DNA from: Tethya wilhelma
Taxonomy: Eukaryota > Porifera > Demospongiae > Tethyida > Tethyidae
NCBI GenBank assembly: GCA_964030475.1
Contig: CAXIPT010000003.1
Location: 3,882,499-3,946,498 of the forward strand
Direction of reading: 5' to 3'
DNA length: 64,000 nt
Positions 1 to 11,249 of this stretch are shown here, one piece after another. Position 1 is the first letter of the stretch; each line of letters starts with the position of its first letter. The notes beneath the pieces are model-generated. The model made no database searches. It was not told where the DNA came from and worked only from the letters and a program-made list of their open reading frames with translations. Position numbers and translations under genes: made by a program.

Positions 1-84
<84 letters not shown>
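1..84. repeat. (GT)n microsatellite
   Basis: Uninterrupted GT dinucleotide run at the left window edge, lying in an intron of the VPS13 gene. It probably continues outside the window. Confidence 0.97.
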
Positions 85-85
<1 letters not shown>

Positions 86-171
86 CTATGTTTACGCATG
101 GTTGCTGTTCAATTAAACCCCACTAAATTATTTCCTCATTAGTTCCATTAATTTGATGTTTTCTGTTTCAG

Positions 172-365
172 ATTGGTTCAAAGTTCAGACACCTCAAGAA
201 TGTTACAGTTGACACGCCTGGGTTCTACTACTACACTCTTGTGCCTAGGGTAAGTAACGTCACTGCTCCATTTTGATAAGCTCTTGATCAACAACATGTG
301 TTATCTTGTATCTTGTTTTGAAACCATTACTGTACTCTTACGCATGAATCATTGATAATGTAATT

Positions 366-399
<34 letters not shown>

Positions 400-1201
400 G
401 GACTCGGAGTCCCTCACAACCTATGGACTGGTTGTTGACGTGGCTGTCACTGGCACTAAGAAGACAATCACCATACGCTCACCAGTTCAGGTACACATGG
501 ACTGAGACATTCCATTGATAGTGATGAGAACCTATATCATCATAATAATATTATCATCATTATACTGATGAGAAATCCAAGAATTACCCAATATCATTAT
601 ACACAGTCACATACCTGTTTGTCTCTTGATGTTGTAGATTCACAACCACCTGCTGATAGACGTGGATCTCCTGACTGTCAATCCTCAGAAGGCCTCCAAG
701 ACTCCCGTCCCTCTACGAACCATCAAACCAGACCAGGTGTTTGCCATGCCCATAGATGCTGCTGAGTCCAATGAGTTCTATATTCGCCCGTCAAGCTTTG
801 GGTAAGTGTTAATTCTTACAAACTTCCACATTGTATTATCATTTGCCCGTCTATAAATTATACTCGGTTGGTTTAAGCCACTTTCCTCCTCATTTTCCAC
901 CCAGCTATGAGCCCGAAGGCCCGCCGATCATGTGGCTAGGCAAGAAAGATTCCGACTACTTTCACTTCAAGTCTGTTCTGCCGGGAGATGAGTCTGCCCA
1001 GCATTTCATCCGTGTCGACTTCAAGGAAGAGAAGTACAAGGTTCGGCGGACCTTGATGGCAGCAGAGGAGTATGCCCACCATGTCATTCATCTCCATCCC
1101 CCGCTCATCCTCCAGAACTTGTTACCCTTTGAGATTTTCATTCACTCAATGGTGGGTGTTTGAGAATGATCCTGTACGGACTTGTTTCCTTTGCTTGCTC
1201 A

Positions 1202-1245
<44 letters not shown>

Positions 1246-2155
1246 TGATGACTCTGATTTGTCTTTGTAGGAATCTGGGTTGCCATCACGATCGATAGAG
1301 TCAGGCCAGTTTATCCATATTCACGATCTGGACCTGGAGCAGATGCCTCACATAACTGTTTCCGTGGTTAGGGTAAGTTTTGTTAGACCCAAGTTTGATA
1401 GTAAAATTTTCATAGTAAAAATTGATATTTCCTCCTAATATCCCTCTGTTTCTATAGCATCATGCATCCAGTCTGAAGGGAAAGTTTAGACTTGCCAAAA
1501 AACCAAAGGAGTATCTCAATTTTGTTGTTGCAGCTGAAGAAACTGCCCCTATTGTAAATGCCATACATGCACTGTATGACATCATGAATAGTATTAACTG
1601 CATGCTTTGCTTTGCTTTGTGTCCCGACATGATTGTAGGAACTCACCGTTCACACGGAGAAATTGAGTTATCTAAAGATGGCCATCTTTTGTCCCTTCTG
1701 GATGGTGAACAAGACTGACCTCACTGTGAAGTACAAGGTGCACATTAACCACGAACAATAATTACATGTAATTAGAAAGAAATTTTCAACTGTGTTCTTG
1801 TTCCCGAGCCAGGAAGGCCCCAATGTAGTCACCCACCTTCCTGATGGCAGTATACAACTCTTCTCTACCAGTAGCAGCAAGAGCAAGGTGTGTGTGTGTG
1901 TTAAAATCTCTGTCAATATTTGAGCACGTGTACTGATAGTACAATATGTTACATGTCTATATTCAGATTCAGCTGGGTGCCATCACACAGAGGTCCACAC
2001 ACACTGACTGGACCAAGTCATTCACACCTAATGCTGTTGGTACCAGTGGCAACTTCAGTGCAAAATTGGGAGAGACTTGGTACAAGGTGTGTGTGCTTGA
2101 AGTTGCTTGAAGCATTATATTCTTGTGGGGATTTTAGTGATTGCTTGGCTTGATA

Positions 2156-2190
<35 letters not shown>

Positions 2191-5100
2191 CTGCAGTTTG
2201 GAGTAGAAGTTCGTTTGTCCCAGTTTACACTCACGAAGCTAGTCATTGTCACTCCATACTATCTTCTCGTCAATGAAACTGAGGTATTTACATTTAGTAA
2301 TATAATACATAATTTATATAGTTTCTATATAGTGGTTATTTTATGCAATCAAGTCCACATCAGTCTATGCCAACCAGCTATATTGAAATACCAATGACAT
2401 GATTATTCTCTCACCTCAACGTATCGTGCAGTTCAATCTAAGAGTCCACGAGGATGGTCTCTCTGGCAACATGACGACTATCCCCCCTGGTGATCTCTCT
2501 CCCTTCTGGCCCCTCACTGACTCCTCCAAGCTCACCCTCGTCGCTGGGGAGGGGGAGGACCAGACCAGTAGCGCTCCTTTCAACTACCGTAGATCTGATC
2601 ACACTGTCCTACGATTTGATGGCAACAATGAGGTGAAGTGTATATGCCTGTGTGATGGCAGTGTGATGGCAGTCAGCAGAGATTAATTTTGTTCAATATA
2701 TACTGTCACAAGTTATCTTTACCTGCTCTTCCATGAGTCTAATTATGTAACTTGGGTTATGCTTGGCATATCCAGTTATGACTTGGGTTATGCCGGTCAC
2801 ATCCAGTTATGACTTGGTTATGCTCCCGTGCTATCATAATTTGGATTGTCATGTCAAATGCTGTCATGTTGAGTTATGAGTTATATGAGTTATAGTTTTA
2901 AAGGGGCCAATTCAGTGAGATATTGGTTGGTGTTGCTTTTATGTAGGTTGTTGCAGTGTGTGTGGAGATACAGGAGTCTGAGTCGGCAACAATCGTCACT
3001 TTCAGTCCCTACTACCCAGGATGTGCTCCTGTCTGTATTATCAATCATTTTCCTGACATGACACTTAAATTTGCTCAAGATACAAAGTAAGTGTTTGTTG
3101 ACTCATACACAAGTACATGTAATAGTGAGCTATGCACTTGTTTACTGCTTTATTTGTTTGTGGTTTGTTTTCTCAGGAGTCCATTGGCTATCGCTCACAC
3201 ACTGGCTGCAAGAGAGGCAGTTCAGTTCACCTGGGATGACCCATCTGGCAGGAAGGTCATCAAATGGAACTTTGGTGATGCCAAAGTGCAAAATTGTAAA
3301 CCAGTCGACATTACCAAGGTGAGTTTGATATCTCTGGTGTTTGTGCTTATGGTAGCTTCCATGGCACGTTTTCTTACAGGATTCCCAAGGAAAGTTTGCT
3401 CTGAAGTTTGCCTCTGTTACCAGTCCTACTGGGTTCAATGGTGCTGCTTCTTCTTCTGTGATGAGAACAGGATCAAAGTCCAGCTTCACAAGTGCTTCTG
3501 TCTCTGCATCATCTCGTAATGCACGCATGCTCCTGTTGTTGCATCATTGCTTCACGTTGAATGACCTTCTTTGTGAATGTTGTTTAGGAATTGCTGATGA
3601 TTGGTTGGCAGTTGATGAGTCTCTCTCGGAGACTTTGGTCCCTGGAGGAGATGAAGATGGTGATGATTTTACCTCTGGTGAGAGCTCATCGTCCATGAGT
3701 CTGGGCAGTGCAAGCATTTCTAGTAGGGGAAGTGTGAGCAATGCTAGTACCAAGAGTTTCACTGGTACTGGGCTCTACAGGTAATCTTTGCTTTTTTTAA
3801 GCTGTTGTTTATCGTGTACGGCATTTGATAACTTTATTCTTAACAAAAAGGGGCTACTGGATGTCATTCATCGATGGTCTGCAGAGAGTGTTGATCTTCA
3901 CCCCAGATGAGGGCGTCATTCAGCACATCAAAGCCGTCAACTCCTACTCCGTTCCACTCTTTGAAGCCTCCCTCTCTCTCAGAGCAGTAGGGGTCTCGCT
4001 GGTGGACAATGAAAAGAAGAGAGAACTGACTTACGTTGCTGTTCAACAGTAAATATAGGCTTTGTAGAGTATACAAATTAACATTTGTCATGTATCGCCT
4101 GTGTATGCAACTGTAACTGCAGGTCAGGAGTTATTTGGCAAGTTGATAAGGGGAAGAAAATCTGGAAGACACTGAACGACACTGTCATCACAATCCTAGA
4201 GGAGGCCTACCAGAGCAAGAAAATTGACGTGAAACAGAAGAATCTAGTTGTGAGTTACTTGTCTCAGATCTAGAAATTATACATGTAGATATGCTCGGTG
4301 GATTGAAACTTAAAGTCTTTGTTTTGCACGTGTGGGTGTAGGTGAATCTTGAGACCATGGAAATGTATAGTCCTGTGAGTGGCAAGTTGAGACGAACGCA
4401 CCACGATGGTGTGTACTTGAAGTTTGCACTCTCTGAACAAGACTACTCCATCCAGGCCAAAGTGGGCCATGTTCAGGTATGTATGTATGTATATACCTCT
4501 CTACATGTATCCACACAGCTTGCCATACATGCATGACATTTTTACAACAATGATTCTCAATACCTCGATGCTTTGCATTAGGTTGACAACCAACTGCCTT
4601 TCTCTGTGTACCCCCAAGTGTTGTATCCTCTCCCCCCACCTCCAACTGTGGCATCCACAGCTGGTCTGTTCTATCTTTATCTGCATGTGTCATAATATTA
4701 TATTGTATTGTTAGTGACAATAAATGTGTTTGTTTGTCAACTCCAGAACCAAAGCCATTTGTTGAGGCCAGTGTCATTTTGAGGAAGAATGATCAGTCAA
4801 ATGTCAAACACTTCAAGTTAGTATTGGACCCACACTGCCTGGTTGTATTGTAGTACTAGCTTGTTTGGTGATATTTGTCTACCACTTACACACATGTATA
4901 TAGGTATGTCCACGTGCTAGTGCAGAAGATGGCTGTAAATGTTGATCTTGGATTCATTCTGGCACTTGTTGATTTCTTCTCCTTGAGCAGCTCAGATGCA
5001 AAGATTGAAGTGAGCTATGTAACTCACGTTAATTCCTTGCATGCATGCATATAATAGCCTCTCTTATATAATGTGTGACTGGTTCTATTTTGTACATTGG

Positions 5101-8100
5101 TTGTCATGCACAGACTGAGTATGTGAAGAGGGACATTGAGTATGTTGGTATGTCTCTCAAGGAGACCATCATCCCCGAGGTAAACTTGTACATGCATGAG
5201 CATATCACACAAAATCCTTCAAAATCACTTTTGTCGTGTTTTGCTTTGTTTAGCTTTCGGACGACTTTAATATCAGCAGGAACTTCTTTGATGTGCTCCA
5301 CCTGTCTCCAATCAAGGTTGTGTTTCTTTGGTCTGTCATTCTTTTACTTTAATATGTCCACACATGTACTGCCGTTCATGCAGGTGACTTTGAGCTTCAA
5401 CATTCGCAGCGTTGGCAAGAACAAGTCTGATGATGAGATCACAGTTGGTGATCGATTCTTGCAGCTGTTCCTCCACTCCATTGGTGTCATCCTAACATCT
5501 GTCCAAGAAACAGAAATGAAGTGAGTTTATGTCATGACACATGCAAACATGCATATCTTATTATTAGTATGGTCCAATTCCAAAATGGATGAAATTTACC
5601 TAAAGAATTATCCACAATTATTAGGATAATTATTATTCCTATAGTGACTGGGGTTAAGTTATAACTGTATTCATGTGTGAGTTATAATTGCCTGCGTATG
5701 TTCATCTGTGAAACTCTACATGTGTGTTTGTCTTCCCAAGTGTTGAAACTTCTGTCAACCTTCACTCCATGCACAGATTCAGTTGTTTCCATCTTGAGTA
5801 CCAGCCAACGACGGGCCGTGGACTGAAGAACCTTTTCATCAAACACTATCGGACACAGGGCTTGTTTCAGCTTCACACCATTATCTTTGGCCTCGATGTC
5901 TTGGGCAATCCTGTGTCTGTTGTCCGTGGAGTGGTAGAGGGAGCAGTCGATCTCTTCTACGAACCCTTCAAAGTAAGATGCATGCAATTGTTGCAAGAAT
6001 CCAATGTGAATTTTCTGTTGCAGACTATAAGTGTGCATGAATCAAAATGATACTTGGCGCGTATAAAGTCTTCATTTGAACTTTCATGCATGCATGTAGT
6101 ATATTGTAACGATTTTTATTAAGATCAATTATGATAGGGAAGTGTTCTGGGACCTGAAGAGTTCTTTGAAGGACTTGGTATTGGATTGAAGAGTTTCTTT
6201 GCAGCTGGTGTTGTAGGTAAGTGAGTCTGGATATAGACATATTCATTGAGAATAGTCGGTATCTGTCTACTATCATTATACATGTGCTGCTGTATTAGGT
6301 GGGATAACTGGAGCTGGTGCAAGAATCACAGGAGCTATTGGAGATGTTTGGGCCAAACTCACTTTTGATGATGAATTTATTGATCGGAGACAGCAGGAGA
6401 AGACAAGACCTCCCAAGATGGGCATGAAACTGGGAGGCTTTGCAAAGGTCTTTACCATTAAATTTTTAGTTAGTTAACTTGTTGCATTCTATATGGAGAC
6501 CTGCATGTAGTATACAGATTTTCAGTGTTTCATGCAGTCTCAATTCTGTTGATTTTTTTTTTTGTTTGTTTATCTGTTTGTTTCAGAACTTCTTTGAAGG
6601 AGTAACTGGAGTTGTGACACAACCAGTGAAAGGTTAGTATATAGTACAGTGTGATACTAATTCTTGGAGTGCCATCAGTATTGTTGCATTAATATACATG
6701 CAGGATTGCAAAAGGGAGGAGCCGTTGGACTTCTCAAGGGGACCGGACGAGGTCTTGTTGGTCTACTAGTGAGACCAACAGGAGGGCTGGTTGATCTTGC
6801 AAGTGGAACACTTGACTTTGTAACAAGGTGAAATAGAATAGCTATATCTGCATGCATGCCAGATCTTGTTTTGTTTACCTATATGTACATGCATCATAAA
6901 GTTTATCTCAGATTGTATGGATCTCCTGTATTTGCCTACGTACATACACCTGCAGAAAAACTCAAGTTGGAAACGTTGAAATTAGTGATATTCGGCCTCC
7001 CAGATTCATTGCACGAGATGGGGTCAGTGCATGCTAACTTGAACTTTAGCTAGTGTGTTCATATCATACTGTGGTGTATTCTTCTGAAAATATCTACAGG
7101 TAATAGCTCCCTACTCACCCTCCAAGGCTATTGGTACTGCATTGCTTGTGGTAAGTCACTGCTATACATGAGTATAAGTGTGTTGTTCTTTGACTGTATA
7201 CTATAATTTATATACTATGTCACAAAATTATATGTACAAGTAAAAAAAAAAAAAATAACAAGAACATATATAGAAATGGCCAAATAAATTGTAAAAAGTA
7301 AGCAAACAAGATAGGAATGGTGGTCAGAATGAGTGAAAGTTCATTTCTGTGTGTCTTATGCATGTACACAGTACACAGTGTACAGTAAGAAGAAGTGCAC
7401 AGTACACAGTACACAGTATACAGTATGCAGTACCATGGATATTATAGCTCTCGGAACACATGTAGTATGCAGTACACAGTATGCAGTACGCACGGTACGC
7501 AGTATGCAGTACGCAGTATGCAGTACGCAGTCAGTACGCAGTACGCAGTATGCAGTACGCAGTCAGTACGCAGTACGCAGTATGCAGTATGCAGTACGCA
7601 GTATGCAGTACGCAGTACACAGTATGCAGTACACAGTACACAGTACACAGTACAGTGCACGGTGCACGGTACACAGCGCACGGTACACAGTGCACAGTGT
7701 TAAAGAATCTACAGTATTTACTCTTTTGTCTTTATATATACATAGGCTCTGGATGAAGGGAAGTATGTTGAATCAGACTACTATTTTGGACACTTACAAA
7801 TCTCCACCAAGCCTGTCCAGTTTATTCTTGTAACAGACAGGTAAAGTTGACATTTCATAATAAAATACTACACTCTATATATCTAGTACCTGTTATACCT
7901 AAAGTATCGCTTATAAGTACGAACATTTTGTATTGTATCAATGGGACTGGCCCATTCCTGCTATCATGCACTACTGTAAGACTTATAGTATGATATATCA
8001 TCTATGATGTTTTTGCTGTCTTATTAGACACTTTATGAAGATTGAGAGAAGAATACTAACAGAAGGATGGAAGTCTGTCAACTCTGTATCCCTCTGTGGT

Positions 8101-8686
8101 CTGGCAATGCCCGTGGAAATGAAGGATGTTAATGTGGTCATCCACTACAAACCTGACTTCAAGGTGAGCCAGAGATGATTTGAACCTACCTTTAGCGAAC
8201 CAAATTAGTTTCAAAACCCTTCCAACTATCTTTTTTTTTTTTGAGCTTTCAGTCTGCAGTTGATTCTAGTGCCTAGGTCTCTCTCCAGTCAGTCTACTTT
8301 CTCCAAAGTTGGGCATGTCAATTAATTCTACATATTCTATAGCATTGCTTATGCACTCCCAACAATGACCTAGATACATTCTCCTAGTTCTACAATAATA
8401 TTATGTTAATTAGGTGTGACCGTCTATGTTGTTCAATTGTGTTATTACTCAGGAAAAGAAAGTACACTTCATCACTTTACAATCAGAGGAACTAGCAACG
8501 GTGGGTTATTATTATTGTCATGTTTGCATGTAGTGAATGAGTGGAGTAGATTGATTATTTGGTTTGCAGGCCAAGTAAAATTCTTTTTTTTCCTTTTTTT
8601 TTTTAATTTATTTTTTGTCTTGGCCTATACAGGAAGTGAAAACTCTTATCAATGAGAGCTACTATGCTTTCCTTGGGGAACAGTGA
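172..8686 (+). CDS. VPS13: VPS13-family bridge-like lipid transfer protein, C-terminal part (gene starts left of window)
   Basis: VPS13 proteins channel lipids between membranes at organelle contact sites. Thirty-five exons with GT-AG borders can be read: 172-249, 401-490, 638-801, 905-1151, 1271-1372, 1458-1553, 1639-1737, 1813-1887, 1967-2086, 2197-2283, 2432-2632, 2947-3086, 3177-3318, 3380-3525, 3588-3780, 3851-4048, 4123-4249, 4342-4476, 4582-4673, 4747-4816, 4904-5009, 5114-5179, 5254-5316, 5394-5520, 5777-5972, 6138-6216, 6299-6447, 6587-6632, 6704-6827, 6956-7022, 7100-7150, 7746-7840, 8028-8163, 8453-8500, 8633-8686. Exons up to about 4000 give the adaptor-binding (VAB) repeats, with FSPYY/TPYYLLVN-type motifs. 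4123-5972 gives the APT1-like part with FFDVLHLSPIK and IIFGLDVLGNP. 6138-7022 gives the ATG2-C-like glycine-rich segment (GPEEFFEG, RPPRFIARDG). The last exons form the PH-like end, with TGA at 8684-8686. Similarity is closest to the VPS13A/C type. Exact borders of a few small exons (2947, 4123) are less certain. Confidence 0.9.
366..392. repeat. (GT)n microsatellite in VPS13 intron
   Basis: GT run directly before the acceptor at 399-400, so it forms the polypyrimidine-side end of the intron. Confidence 0.9.
1204..1243. repeat. (GT)n microsatellite in VPS13 intron
   Basis: About 20 GT units between the exons ending at 1151 and starting at 1271. Confidence 0.95.
2158..2188. repeat. (GT)n microsatellite in VPS13 intron
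   Basis: About 15 GT units, a few bases before the acceptor at 2195-2196. Confidence 0.95.
7366..7700. repeat. Degenerate 7-bp minisatellite (CAGTAYG/CAGTACA) in VPS13 intron
   Basis: The intron 7151-7745 contains some 45 imperfect units of the type CAGTACG, CAGTATG, CAGTACA and CAGTGCA. Because 7 is not a multiple of 3 and the units lack stop codons in several frames, long spurious reading frames appear on both strands. I see no coding role. The flanks of the intron are AT-rich, with a poly-A stretch near 7244. Confidence 0.9.
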
Positions 8687-9177
8687 GTTTTATAAACTCC
8701 TTTGTAACTTTATATTAATAATTTTGCTTGTTTTTATTTTTGAAATTTATACATCTGCATGTGCCTCTTTGGTGAATGATAAAATTTTTGTTTCATTGTT
8801 TTATTGTATGTAACTTGCTCTGTGCTCATGCATGTTTTATAGTTAAATTTTCACAATTTCAACCAATTTGGTAAAGATTGCCATACTGAATAATAATTTT
8901 CTTGTGTTTAATTTTCATCATTTGCGCTAGTGATGGGAAAAAACTCCCTCAATCTATATGATATATATGTACAAGTGGCGTGTGCATGATATTTTTGTAA
9001 ACTATAATACTATTTTTCTTTCATTTTGATTTGCAAACTTTCAGCATTCCCAACGCTTATGTATAAATTGTTACATTTTTGTTTGTGTATGCTGCTCTTG
9101 TGTACACAGTAACAAGTAGCTATAGTGTGACTACAAAAATTGTTCTTCTTAGAAAAATTTGTGATTAAGTCTTCAAG
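8687..9177. other. Intergenic, VPS13 3' end to T1
   Basis: AT-rich spacer of about 490 bp. It must hold the VPS13 3' UTR and the T1 promoter. I see no gene, repeat or clear TATA element I would defend. Confidence 0.7.
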
Positions 9178-11070
9178 ATGTGGTATAAGTTGTTCTTGAG
9201 TGCAGCTGTAGTTTGGTTGACAGCTTTACGGATTGTGGAGTCTGCATCTGAAGTTAATGAAACTATTAAACCTTCTCAATTCCCTCAAAGTCAATCAAAT
9301 CTCATCAAAACACAGCACCAGGATCTACTTTGTGGTCTTGAACGGAATCACCATCGCTCTGAAGGATGTTTTAGTTCGGAAGATTGCCCTCCGTGGTTCT
9401 ATTGTAACCAATCCTCTCACCAGTGTCGATGTGGGAGCATCCCCCACAACATTCTTCAATGCAGTGATGCTAAACCCCCTTCATCAACCATTCGTAGTAG
9501 CTTTTGTCTCACTTACAATGCAGAAAAGAAGACCACAGAACTTGGTGCCTGCTTATACAGTGTTCCTCGATTCTTGCCCCGCAAAAAGGATCCATATGAT
9601 GTTTACACTAAACTTTCAGGGAGCATTAAAAATTTATCAAAGCTGTGTGATCACTTGAATCGAGCTGGATCACTTTGTGGTAAGTGTAAGAGAAATCACA
9701 GTCCTCTGGTTTATTCGTACAAACTTGACTGTGTGCAATGTGATAACGGAAACCGAAAGTATTTGTGGAAGTTCCTAATGGAGGCATTCTTGCCATTGAC
9801 ACTTTTTTACTTCATTGTTCTCTTCTTCAAAATCAATGTCAATACGTCCCATTTACGTCCATTTGTGCTGTTTAGTCAGTGTATTTCGCAGTTAAGTGCC
9901 TCCCGCTATGTATTTCTTATACTTGGAGGGAACACGATAACCCGGATTCAATTCAAGTTCTTAGTAACCATTTACGGTATCTGGAATTTGGATTTCTTTC
10001 GTGCAATCTGGCCAGACATTTGTCTGAACATATCTCCCCTTAGTGCAATTGCTCTCGACTATGCTGTGGCATTTTACCCTTTGCTCTTGGTTGTCCTTTC
10101 ATATGTTTTGATTGAGCTTCATGACCACAACTACAGACCAATTGTGGTCATCTGGAAGCCTTTTAGATATGTTTTAACACTGTTTAGAAGAAACTGGGAC
10201 AGTCACACATCAGTGATTGATGCCTATGCGACCTTCTTTCTTTTGGCATTTATGAAAGTTCTCAGTGTGTCCTGCAACCTCCTTACTCCTGTTCCATTGT
10301 ATAAGCTTACCTCGAATGACACAAACTTCACTTCAACTACTGCCTTGTTCTATGATGCTAGTGTGACTTACTTAAGTAAGGAACATTTGCCTTATGCAGT
10401 CCCAGCAATACTTATTCTTGTGTGTTTTGTACTGTTTCCAACAGCTTTGTTGCTTCTTTATCCATTTTCCTTCTTCCAAAAGTTTCTCAACTGCTTTCCC
10501 ATCAGGTGGCACATCTTACACACCTTTGTTGACTCCTTTCAGGGATGCTACAAAGATGGTACTGAGCCAGGGACACGTGACTGTCGATGGTTTGCAGCTC
10601 TCTTCTTGTTGATTCGAATAGCCTTGTTTACGATCTACTGCCAAACCCTTTCGTCTCTGTATTTTGCTGTAGGTGCAATGTTCCTCACTTTGGTTGTGAT
10701 GTTACTTGTCTTGGTTCAGCCTTTCAAGGAGAGGGTGGCTCACTATGCAAAGATTGATCTCATCTTTCTCCAGCTTCTAGCTGGGGTCCATGTTGGATAT
10801 GCTGGTGGCTTGGCAGCTGGCATTGTTCAACAGGAATTTGTACTTGTCTTCGTGGCCTTAACTAGCTTGCTGCTTCACTTTCCATACCTCTACTTAATTT
10901 GCACCACCATCCATTGGCTGTTTACAAGGAGAAAATGGGGAAGAGAGCAAATGCAAAATTTTAAGGCTTGGATGAAAGGCTATTATAAAATTACTGACAA
11001 CTGTTGTCCTGATGAAATGGTTCCTCCATTTGGCTGTAATGTTGAAGCTCAACCGGAACAGTCTTCATAA
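9178..11070 (+). CDS. T1: cysteine-rich multi-pass membrane protein, outlying family member (630 aa)
   Basis: Single-exon gene and member of the uncharacterised family that fills 25.8-56.1 kb. It has a signal peptide (about residues 1-22) and a cysteine-rich ectodomain with a DCPPWFYC motif and a LCGKCK...CVQC motif. The first membrane segment begins near residue 196, followed by about eight more hydrophobic segments and a basic RRKWG junction. It is the most divergent copy: the tail lacks the SLPDRIVNP motif and the Thr-Tyr C-terminus. However, about 125 bp at 10479-10605 are nearly identical to the distant array. An AATAAA is present at about 11081. Seven other genes or gene parts (two P450 loci, SLC35F6, AIF1, TRAF, TUBD1 and the ALAD 3' exons) separate it from T2. 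Function unknown; a receptor or channel is possible but unproven. Confidence 0.85.
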   Translation: MWYKLFLSAAVVWLTALRIVESASEVNETIKPSQFPQSQSNLIKTQHQDLLCGLERNHHRSEGCFSSEDCPPWFYCNQSSHQCRCGSIPHNILQCSDAKPPSSTIRSSFCLTYNAEKKTTELGACLYSVPRFLPRKKDPYDVYTKLSGSIKNLSKLCDHLNRAGSLCGKCKRNHSPLVYSYKLDCVQCDNGNRKYLWKFLMEAFLPLTLFYFIVLFFKINVNTSHLRPFVLFSQCISQLSASRYVFLILGGNTITRIQFKFLVTIYGIWNLDFFRAIWPDICLNISPLSAIALDYAVAFYPLLLVVLSYVLIELHDHNYRPIVVIWKPFRYVLTLFRRNWDSHTSVIDAYATFFLLAFMKVLSVSCNLLTPVPLYKLTSNDTNFTSTTALFYDASVTYLSKEHLPYAVPAILILVCFVLFPTALLLLYPFSFFQKFLNCFPIRWHILHTFVDSFQGCYKDGTEPGTRDCRWFAALFLLIRIALFTIYCQTLSSLYFAVGAMFLTLVVMLLVLVQPFKERVAHYAKIDLIFLQLLAGVHVGYAGGLAAGIVQQEFVLVFVALTSLLLHFPYLYLICTTIHWLFTRRKWGREQMQNFKAWMKGYYKITDNCCPDEMVPPFGCNVEAQPEQSS

Positions 11071-11249
11071 AAACAGTTAAAATAAATTAAAGCATAGCAA
11101 AAGCAGTAGCTATATGTAGTAGACTAGTTTCAGAGTTGGCATACATAGTATTAAAGGTCAGCATTATATCAACAAGATTGTAACATTATAATTATTATAG
11201 TTGTGCAAAAACATTAGCTAGTACCTACATGTACACAGTTAATTATTTG

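Noticed and set aside
7333..7833. 166-codon open frame and several overlapping ones on both strands
   Set aside because: They run through the 7-bp minisatellite in a VPS13 intron; the exon from 7746 is read in its own frame.
8416..8655. 79-codon frame ending GSENSYQ
   Set aside because: The VPS13 exons 8453-8500 and 8633-8686 splice in another phase that continues the family C-terminus to TGA at 8684.
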